Assembly (NCBI GenBank): GCA_030731685.1 | Contig: JANQTO010000473.1 | Coordinates: 4,275 to 9,990 of the forward strand | Origin: Nonlabens sp. | GTDB lineage: Bacteria; Bacteroidota; Bacteroidia; Flavobacteriales; Flavobacteriaceae | Length of the DNA stretch: 5,716 nucleotides | Direction of reading: 5' to 3' | Shown here: piece by piece, positions 1 through 5,024 of the stretch | Position numbering within the stretch: position 1 is the first letter of the stretch | Layout: the number at the start of each line of letters is the position of its first letter | Program-made: the position numbers and the translations under genes | The notes under the pieces: model-generated | The model's database searches: none | Seen by the model: only the letters and a program-made list of their open reading frames with translations | What the model was told of the DNA's origin: nothing

Positions 1-74
1 CCAGGAGGTCCCTGAGGTCCTTCACAAGAGATAAACAAAAAGGCGAGTGCGATAAAGGAAGTAATATATTTCAT
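1..74 (-). CDS. Collagen-like lipoprotein, N-terminal fragment (gene runs off the left edge)
   Basis: Read leftward from the ATG at 74, the first 24 codons give a classic lipoprotein signal: Met-Lys, a hydrophobic stretch (residues 3-15), and the lipobox F-I-S-C with the acylated Cys at residue 17. Directly after the Cys comes E-G-P-Q-G-P-P-G, which is Gly-Xaa-Yaa collagen-like sequence. Short lipoproteins beginning SCEGPxGPPG are common in Flavobacteriaceae and usually annotated as hypothetical or collagen-like proteins; their function is unknown. The protein would be exported by Sec, lipidated and anchored in the outer membrane. Only about 74 bases are visible, so the total length, the extent of the Gly-Pro tract and any C-terminal domain cannot be seen. 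It is transcribed divergently from the TPR gene. The lipoprotein start is convincing; the family name is tentative. Confidence 0.75.
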   Translation of the reverse strand, partial: MKYITSFIALAFLFISCEGPQGPP

Positions 75-124
75 AATTTGTAGTTTTAATTTTTAAATTC
101 AATAAGCATGCCTAACTTTAACTT
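75..124. promoter_or_regulatory. Divergent intergenic gap expected to hold two promoters
   Basis: This 50-bp, very AT-rich gap separates the leftward lipoprotein gene from the rightward TPR gene, so it should carry the start signals of both. The best match to the Bacteroidota -7 element (TAnnTTTG) is TAACTTTA at 113-120 on the plus strand, seven of eight positions. It lies so close to the ATG at 125 that it would give an essentially leaderless transcript, and no well-spaced upstream TTG is seen for it. No strong Shine-Dalgarno sequence precedes either start. The promoter role is inferred from gene orientation rather than from clear boxes. Confidence 0.3.
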
Positions 125-1255
125 ATGAAGAAGCTATTTTTATTTTTTACGTTCATGGTTTCGTGTCAACTGGGTGCACAACGACAGATTGCCGACAGTT
201 TATTTGCTTCTGGTAAATATACCGAAGCAATTGCAAACTATAAAAACGCAGATCCTTCGGCATACAATTCTTTTCAAATTGCACGCATTTACAGTCAGCT
301 AGGTAACAATACAAAGGCTATAGAAAATTATAAGAGTGGCCTTGAAATTGATTCACTAAACGTTACAGCAAGATTTGAATATGGAAAGGCACTGCTCGCG
401 ACAAATAAGAAAAAGGAGGCGTTAACCGTTTTTGATAATTTGGTCAAAGAACAGCCTGGCACGGCAAACTATCAGTATTATCTTGGAAAATGTAAGGAAT
501 CCATAGGTGGTCCAATCGCAGCAGTTCCGTATTATCAAAAAGCGATTTCCTTAAATCCAGAATTTACACATGCGCGTACGGAACTCATTACGAGTCTATT
601 AGTAACAAAAGACTTGAATGCTGCCATTATCATCGCACAACAAGGGCTCAAGCTTAGTCCAGATAATATGGTGCTGCATAGTTTGCTGGGGCAATGTTAT
701 TATCATAATCAAGAATATAAAAGTGCGCTGAAACATTTGAAAATTGTAGATGAGGCTGGTCTTATAACCGAAGGTCTCATAAAGATGTTGGGCGCCGCGA
801 GTTATCAAGAAAGGCTTTACAAAGATTCTATTGCTTATTATGAAATAGGAAATAATACTTTCTCGCAAAGCAGTGCATCCTATATGATGATTGCAAAAAA
901 TCACCTTAAACTAGAAAATTATAAGGAGGCAATAAGCAACATGGATGCAGCAATCGTATTAAAACAACCTAGTTTGAATCAGGAATACATGCAAATGGCA
1001 GCCATTTATTATCAAATGGAAGATGACAAGCGCATGCTAGAATATCTCAAAAAAGCCAAAATAGAAGACCCAAATGATGGTGTAAGTGCTTACCAATATT
1101 GCCAGGCATATGACCGATTATATACAGACATAACTGCAAAAATTAATAACTATAAAGACTTCGTAGAACGGTTTCCTAAAGACCCTTATGTAGATTTAGC
1201 AAATGCTAGAATTAGTGACCTTACTAAAGAGCGTTTCCTACAACCTAAAAAGTAG
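125..1255 (+). CDS. Secreted tetratricopeptide-repeat protein
   Basis: This 376-residue protein has an N-terminal export signal (residues 1-19: Met-Lys-Lys, a Phe/Leu-rich core, then C-Q-L-G-A-Q). Cleavage could be by signal peptidase I near GAQ-R, or by signal peptidase II at Cys14 (M-V-S-C). From about residue 22 to 316 it is a run of TPR helices of about 34 residues. Clear units begin near 22, 47, 81, 115, 148, 182, 251 and 285, with typical end motifs such as A-I-E-N-Y-K-S-G-L-E-I-D and Y-Q-K-A-I-S-L-N-P. The last 60 residues are helical without a clear repeat. TPR arrays bind other proteins, so a periplasmic or outer-membrane scaffold role is likely, but no partner or enzyme activity can be read. 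It is followed after 13 bp by the TonB-C-like lipoprotein gene, probably in one operon. The start is the first ATG, immediately before the signal peptide. Confidence 0.88.
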   Translation: MKKLFLFFTFMVSCQLGAQRQIADSLFASGKYTEAIANYKNADPSAYNSFQIARIYSQLGNNTKAIENYKSGLEIDSLNVTARFEYGKALLATNKKKEALTVFDNLVKEQPGTANYQYYLGKCKESIGGPIAAVPYYQKAISLNPEFTHARTELITSLLVTKDLNAAIIIAQQGLKLSPDNMVLHSLLGQCYYHNQEYKSALKHLKIVDEAGLITEGLIKMLGAASYQERLYKDSIAYYEIGNNTFSQSSASYMMIAKNHLKLENYKEAISNMDAAIVLKQPSLNQEYMQMAAIYYQMEDDKRMLEYLKKAKIEDPNDGVSAYQYCQAYDRLYTDITAKINNYKDFVERFPKDPYVDLANARISDLTKERFLQPKK

Positions 1256-1268
1256 TAATTTTACCGCC

Positions 1269-1787
1269 ATGCGCTTTTCAAATACTATTTGCATTCTATC
1301 ATCTCTTTTACTGCTTCAAAGCTGTAAGACAGACGAGCAGCTTAAACAAGAAGCAAATGCTCTTGCCCAGGAGCGTTTAGAGGCGATAGATTACACGACG
1401 GTAGACCACTATCCGCTTTTTACCGCGTGTGACGAAATGGACAACACATCTCAATGTTTTTATGAGCAATTGCATGAACTAGTCGCTACACGATTAGCTC
1501 CGGTAGCTGCAAACCTGACTATGAGCGAGAATGATACGATGATGGTTTCTATGGTCGTAGAGGCCACTGGTCATCTAAAATACGAACGACTCTTGCAATG
1601 CCCTAAACACTTAGATACGCTCAAGGTAGATTCATTGTTACAGGCAAGACTGCAGTATTTACCACGACTTAGTAGCGCCATTAAACAAGATGTTCCTGTT
1701 AAAACAAGCTATAAATTGCCCATTATTCTTGTGCCTACTGACAGTGTCAATGTTGAGCCACGCGGCCCTTCCAGCGTACCGCGGTAA
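1269..1787 (+). CDS. Small lipoprotein with TonB-C-like C-terminal domain
   Basis: The ATG at 1269 is chosen over the in-frame ATG at 1203 because it starts a clean lipoprotein signal: Met-Arg, hydrophobic residues 6-16, then L-Q-S-C with Cys19. The longer reading would bury this signal behind 22 residues that overlap the TPR gene. The mature protein starts C-K-T-D-E, an acidic and charged start compatible with the Bacteroidota lipoprotein export signal for surface display. Residues 47-75 (YPLF..C......CF) and 90-155 resemble the short TonB-C-like domains of flavobacterial proteins. They include a beta-strand stretch (MMVSMVVEATGHL), a helix ending LQYLPRLSSA, and a closing strand DVPVKTSYKLPIIL, which parallels GKPVxVxYTLPI of TonB C-termini. 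There is no inner-membrane helix or Pro-rich linker, so it is not a functional TonB. Its 3' end overlaps the convergent glycosyltransferase gene by 41 bp. The domain assignment is by eye and moderately sure. Confidence 0.75.
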   Translation: MRFSNTICILSSLLLLQSCKTDEQLKQEANALAQERLEAIDYTTVDHYPLFTACDEMDNTSQCFYEQLHELVATRLAPVAANLTMSENDTMMVSMVVEATGHLKYERLLQCPKHLDTLKVDSLLQARLQYLPRLSSAIKQDVPVKTSYKLPIILVPTDSVNVEPRGPSSVPR

Positions 1788-2883
1788 ACGATTTAACCGC
1801 TACAGCAACTACGACAAAGGGATATATAATAAGTTGTGGAAGCACATACCATTGCCAACTGTTATTCTCAAAAAAGCGATACCCTATTACCAGCACTAGA
1901 ACATCTGTAAATAATTTTAGAGCCAGTACGGCCATTGCAATCTTGAATTTTAAAAAATCTAGATAAATCAATAGTGGGGCAATAAGTACAAATAGATTTG
2001 CTGCAAACACTTGTGCGCTCATGAGTTTATTTAGCAAACTCTTAGTCTTGGAACCTTTTTGAGCCCACCGCGCACGCTGCTTTATAATTTCTTTCCAACT
2101 GGATTTGGGATTTGTTGTCACAATCGCATCTTCATTTTTAAGATAATAACAAGAACTAGCATCAAGCGCTGCGAGTTTTTCAAGTAAGAAAATATCGTCG
2201 CCACTTGCAATACCGTCATTTCCTTCATAACCGCCTACTTCCTTAAAGTTACTGACAGTAAAAGACATATTTGCACCGTTGCACAAAAAAGGTTGGCCTA
2301 TAGAAAAACCTCCTGTGGTCATTAATTGTAGGGCAACCATTTCGCTTGCCTGTACCTGTTCGAGTATACTATTGCCAGTTGCAATTTGGACGGGTGCTGC
2401 TACAAAAAGGCTGCTAGGAAATAACTTATAATGTTTTTCAAAAGTACTGAGCCAGTTTTTGGGTAGCACACAGTCAGCATCCGTAGTGACGATGTGGTCG
2501 TGTTTTGCGTGTTCTAAGGCTTGGGTAATGCCGTCTTTTTTTGCACTTGCGCTCACAACGTTGCGCTCGTAAATAACTAGGTCTATATGATTGTGATTTG
2601 CTTTAAATGCAGTAAGTATTTCCATGCTACGGTCCGTGCTGTCGTCATTTATGAAAATAAACTGCATGCGGTTACTTGCAAAATTCAATTTGGCAATACT
2701 ATCCAGTAAATGAGGTAAGCGTTCTTGTTCATTTCTGAAGTTTACGATAATGCTGAAACCAGAAATATGGTTTGAGACGGGTGCTTTCCTTGGCTTTTCT
2801 GGCTTATAAGTAAAAGCCTCCATTGCAAGAACTAGGATGATAATTGCATAGCCAAAACCAACAAAAAACGCTAGAAATGTCAT
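1747..2883 (-). CDS. Membrane-anchored family 2 glycosyltransferase
   Basis: This 378-residue processive-type GT2 enzyme has one N-terminal membrane helix (about 1-21), a cytoplasmic GT-A domain (about 42-275) and three C-terminal membrane helices (about 293-309, 314-336 and 345-367). Catalytic landmarks are present in order: the nucleotide-binding start S-I-I-V-N-F-R-N-E (44-52), N-D-D-S-T-D (79-84), the metal-binding DxD as T-T-D-A-D-C (D135, D137), the G-D-D acceptor/base motif (228-230) and the Q-R-A-R-W (QxxRW) motif (269-273). These show an active inverting transferase that moves a sugar from a nucleotide sugar to a lipid or growing glycan at the inner membrane. Neither sugar nor acceptor can be read. 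Its ATG overlaps the stop of the upstream membrane-protein gene by four bases (TCAT at 2880-2883 on the plus strand), so the two are likely co-translated. The last 41 bp overlap the convergent lipoprotein gene. Confidence 0.92.
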   Translation of the reverse strand: MTFLAFFVGFGYAIIILVLAMEAFTYKPEKPRKAPVSNHISGFSIIVNFRNEQERLPHLLDSIAKLNFASNRMQFIFINDDSTDRSMEILTAFKANHNHIDLVIYERNVVSASAKKDGITQALEHAKHDHIVTTDADCVLPKNWLSTFEKHYKLFPSSLFVAAPVQIATGNSILEQVQASEMVALQLMTTGGFSIGQPFLCNGANMSFTVSNFKEVGGYEGNDGIASGDDIFLLEKLAALDASSCYYLKNEDAIVTTNPKSSWKEIIKQRARWAQKGSKTKSLLNKLMSAQVFAANLFVLIAPLLIYLDFLKFKIAMAVLALKLFTDVLVLVIGYRFFENNSWQWYVLPQLIIYPFVVVAVAVKSFTAVRWKGRVAQH

Positions 2884-3788
2884 GATTCAACCGTTTTAAA
2901 ACGCGCAACGGGCAGCAGTGCACAGCCTACCAGCGTAGGTAAAATAGTATTAACGCACCATACAACAAGCGTCGCAAAAAGTATGGTTTCTCCCAAAACA
3001 GTACTTTCTTCAAAAACCATCGCTGCTGCCGTGAGCCTTACCGGAACATCGGCAACGGGAATAAGTGGTATTACCGATATTACAAAATACATAGCCATGA
3101 CACATGCGATGCTTTTCCACACGGTCATATCATAATCTACTGCCCACAAAATAAGCACCCAGTTTGCCGCGAATAAGGTATATCGCAACAATGAAAGTGA
3201 CGTAACCTGAATGAGTAATTTTGCAGACAGCGTTTTGAGTTGGTATTTTTTCCATGCCCACAAGACAAATACTACGCCCATGACAAATAATAAAATGGCT
3301 ATAAAAAATATATAAAAGACTGATGTTAGCTCGTCTTTTAAAATGAATAGACCTCCAGACAGGCCCAATACGGTGGTAACCAGCATTTGGCTCATATTGC
3401 CCACAATCGTGCGCCCAGCGATTTCTTTGCGCAGTTCCTTTTTATAAAAAAGCACCTTGAAAACGACCTCTCCAGCGCGTAACGGTGTGATAAAGCTTGC
3501 GGCTTGTGCTGTGAGGTTTTGAAGCACGCTTTCGCGAAAGCGTAATCTATACAATCCATCGACTAATACTTGCCATTTTTTACTCTCGATAAGCCAGCTG
3601 CCTAAGCTTAAAACTATCATGAAGGGAATTACAAACCATTGTAAATCCTGTAAAAGCGATTTTAGAATTGCCGGTTGTAGCGCTCGTTCTTGCCACTGCG
3701 TGATGAGGTAGTACACGCAGCCAGCAATCACTAAGAACTTGATAAAAGGTGGTAGATATTGCTTAGTTTTGTGGAGCATGATTCTCAT
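2880..3788 (-). CDS. UPF0104 / LPG-synthase-TM-like flippase-type integral membrane protein
   Basis: This 302-residue polytopic membrane protein has roughly seven to eight hydrophobic segments, near residues 14-30, 50-66, 92-102, 130-150, 155-178, 190-217, 225-244 and 265-293. It carries hallmarks of the lysylphosphatidylglycerol synthase transmembrane family (PF03706, also YbhN/AglD-like): the E-S-K-K-W stretch after helix 2 (68-72), the conserved T-P-L-R-A-G-E loop (101-107) and a P-L-I-P-V-A-D-V-P-V-R loop (241-251). It lacks the soluble aminoacyl-transferase domain of MprF, so it is not a lysyl-PG synthase. Family members are thought to move or modify lipids or lipid-linked sugars, and the coupled GT2 gene fits that idea. 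The start could be the ATG at 3788 or the one at 3779 (Met4). The first lies 18 bp from the TTG of the divergent ruvC. A perfect 18-bp palindrome lies in its codons at 3526-3543. Confidence 0.88.
   Translation of the reverse strand: MRIMLHKTKQYLPPFIKFLVIAGCVYYLITQWQERALQPAILKSLLQDLQWFVIPFMIVLSLGSWLIESKKWQVLVDGLYRLRFRESVLQNLTAQAASFITPLRAGEVVFKVLFYKKELRKEIAGRTIVGNMSQMLVTTVLGLSGGLFILKDELTSVFYIFFIAILLFVMGVVFVLWAWKKYQLKTLSAKLLIQVTSLSLLRYTLFAANWVLILWAVDYDMTVWKSIACVMAMYFVISVIPLIPVADVPVRLTAAAMVFEESTVLGETILFATLVVWCVNTILPTLVGCALLPVARFKTVES
3526..3543. repeat. Perfect 18-bp palindrome inside the UPF0104 gene
   Basis: The sequence ACGCTTTCGCGAAAGCGT is identical to its own reverse complement over all 18 bases. 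It is GC-richer than its surroundings and centred on CGCG. On the coding (minus) strand it is read within L-R-F-R-E-S-V (residues 82-88), just before the conserved T-P-L-R-A-G-E loop, and does not break the frame. It is the only copy in this window. It may belong to a dispersed palindrome family, but that cannot be shown here. Confidence 0.7.
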
Positions 3789-3806
3789 GTCGGAAAATTA
3801 CAACAT

Positions 3807-4361
3807 TTGGTCACAGAAAAAATTATTCTAGGTATTGATCCAGGAACTTCTATCATGGGGTTTGGCATTATTAAGGTCATAGGAAAGAAGATGACTTTTG
3901 TGCAAATGAATGAGCTGGACCTCAAGAAATATGACGACCACTATGTGAAATTGCGTAAGATTTTTGAACGCACCATAGAGCTCATAGAAACCCATAATCC
4001 GGACGAGATAGCACTCGAAGCTCCGTTTTTCGGTAAGAACGTGCAGTCCATGCTAAAGTTGGGTAGGGCGCAAGGCGTAGCTATGGCAGCAGGTTTATCT
4101 AGAGATATTCCGGTTATAGAGTATGCGCCGCGACGTATTAAACAATCCATAACTGGCAAGGGTACAGCCAGCAAGGAGCAAGTTGCAGCTATGTTGCAAA
4201 GCCTTTTGGGATTTAAGGATATGCCTAAGAATCTGGACATGACTGACGGTCTCGCGGCTGCAGTTTGTCACTTTTTTAGTAGTGGTAAAGAAACGGGTAC
4301 AAAAAGCTACTCGGGTTGGGATTCTTTTGTAAAGCAGAATGAGAAACGTGTAACCAAATGA
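3807..4361 (+). CDS. ruvC: Crossover junction endodeoxyribonuclease RuvC
   Basis: RuvC is the Holliday-junction resolvase that, with the RuvAB branch-migration motor, cuts symmetrical strands during recombinational repair. The 184-residue protein has the RNase H-like fold, with four acidic active-site residues in the expected places: D11 in I-L-G-I-D-P-G-T, E71 in I-A-L-E-A-P-F-F, and D144 and D147 in L-D-M-T-D-G-L-A-A-A-V-C-H. The F-F-G-K-N-V-Q-S segment (74-81) and G-R-A-Q-G (86-90) are also typical. The TTG at 3807 is preferred because it gives M-V-T-E-K-I-I-L-G-I-D-P-G, matching the N-terminus and length of flavobacterial RuvC. The in-frame ATG at 3759 would add 16 residues not seen in the family and run 30 bp into the divergent membrane-protein gene. 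No ruvA or ruvB lies adjacent, as is common in Bacteroidota. Confidence 0.95.
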   Translation: MVTEKIILGIDPGTSIMGFGIIKVIGKKMTFVQMNELDLKKYDDHYVKLRKIFERTIELIETHNPDEIALEAPFFGKNVQSMLKLGRAQGVAMAAGLSRDIPVIEYAPRRIKQSITGKGTASKEQVAAMLQSLLGFKDMPKNLDMTDGLAAAVCHFFSSGKETGTKSYSGWDSFVKQNEKRVTK

Positions 4362-4370
4362 AATTCCATG

Positions 4371-4387
4371 ACTCATAACTCATAACT
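4371..4387. repeat. Short tandem repeat (ACTCATA) in the ruvC-transferase gap
   Basis: The gap between ruvC and the next gene contains ACTCATA twice in tandem plus a further ACT. It is followed by an A-rich run that precedes the TTG start at 4407. There is no inverted symmetry and no hairpin followed by a T tract, so it is not a terminator. The 45-bp gap is compatible with read-through from ruvC. Confidence 0.5.
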
Positions 4388-4406
4388 TTAAAAAATAACT
4401 CTGAAC

Positions 4407-5024
4407 TTGAAAAAAAACGCACTCATCATCTTTACCCGTAATCCTGAATTGGGCAAAGGAAAACGCAGGCTCGCGGCTACCATAGGCGACGAGGCCACAC
4501 TGGCGATTTATAAATTTTTGCTTGGGCACACGCGTGCAATCACTCAAGAGCTTGCGGTCACAAAACAAGTGTGGTACTCTGAAGCGGTTCATGAGAATGA
4601 TGCTTGGGATAATGCAGTTTATGATAAATACGCACAAGTGGGCGACGACTTGGGGCAACGCATGCAACACGCATTTGAAACGGCTTTTGAAAATCATGAG
4701 AGCGTGATTATTATAGGTAGCGACATGCACGACATGACTCAAGAAGATGTTGCACATGCATTTAAACAATTAGAAAATCACGACGCCGTTATAGGACCAG
4801 CTATAGACGGCGGCTATTACTTACTAGGATTTAAAAACACCATTCCCAACAACGTTTTTGAGAACAAAGAATGGGGAACAGGCACCGTTCTAGAAAAAAC
4901 CCTAGCCGACTTAAAGCAGCTAAACGTTGCGCAACTTGTACCTCGTAATGATGTAGATTATTACGAAGACATTAAAGATATAGACACATTTAAACCTTTT
5001 TTAAAAGAATATTATGCTCAGTAA
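4407..5024 (+). CDS. TIGR04282/DUF2064 glycosyltransferase (rSAM/selenodomain-associated transferase 1, arsenosugar-type)
   Basis: This 205-residue cytosolic protein has a GT-A/nucleotidyltransferase-like fold. Family landmarks are F-T-R-N-P-E-L-G-K-G-K-R-R-L-A (9-23), G-D-D-L-G-Q-R-M (79-86), I-I-G-S-D (102-106) and G-P-A-I-D-G-G-Y-Y-L-L-G (130-141). A D-V-D-Y-Y-E-D-I end (182-189) replaces the family's usual D-I-D-x-x-x-D. Family length is about 200 residues, so it is complete. Current naming links the family to arsenosugar biosynthesis; a direct substrate has not, to my knowledge, been shown. The start codon is TTG: an in-frame stop at 4389-4391 leaves no ATG upstream, and the TTG gives the usual M-K-K-N-x-L-I-I-F-T-R-N-P beginning. 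Two departures from the usual motifs are R-R for T-R at 20-21 and M-H-D-M for C-P-D-L after G-S-D. Its end overlaps the PNP start by 11 bp, suggesting translational coupling. Confidence 0.9.
   Translation: MKKNALIIFTRNPELGKGKRRLAATIGDEATLAIYKFLLGHTRAITQELAVTKQVWYSEAVHENDAWDNAVYDKYAQVGDDLGQRMQHAFETAFENHESVIIIGSDMHDMTQEDVAHAFKQLENHDAVIGPAIDGGYYLLGFKNTIPNNVFENKEWGTGTVLEKTLADLKQLNVAQLVPRNDVDYYEDIKDIDTFKPFLKEYYAQ

Noticed and set aside
113..120. TAACTTTA as a firm -7 promoter box for the TPR gene
   Set aside because: It matches seven of eight positions but is too close to the ATG and lacks a properly spaced -33 TTG, so it is only mentioned as a weak candidate.
599..904. Minus-strand open frame of 101 codons
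   Set aside because: It lies antisense within the well-supported TPR gene and shows no signal, motif or family resemblance.
1203..1268. Longer start for the TonB-C-like lipoprotein gene
   Set aside because: It adds 22 residues that overlap the TPR gene and would hide the lipoprotein signal that begins exactly at 1269.
1781..1800. Hairpin as a Rho-independent terminator
   Set aside because: The stem is short and bulged, and no T tract follows it on either strand, so it is noted only as a structure.
1690..1899. Plus-strand open frame of 69 codons across the convergent junction
   Set aside because: It overlaps two supported genes in other frames and has no recognisable content.
3759..3806. 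ATG at 3759 as the ruvC start
   Set aside because: The 16 extra residues do not resemble RuvC N-termini and are antisense to the start of the membrane-protein gene; the TTG at 3807 gives the family's usual length.
3941..4376. Two overlapping minus-strand open frames (3941-4240 and 4095-4376)
   Set aside because: Both are antisense to ruvC, whose catalytic residues are all present, and neither encodes anything recognisable.
4380..4769. Minus-strand open frame of 129 codons (and a 61-codon plus-strand one at 4522-4707)
   Set aside because: Both are shadows of the TIGR04282 transferase gene, without motifs of their own.
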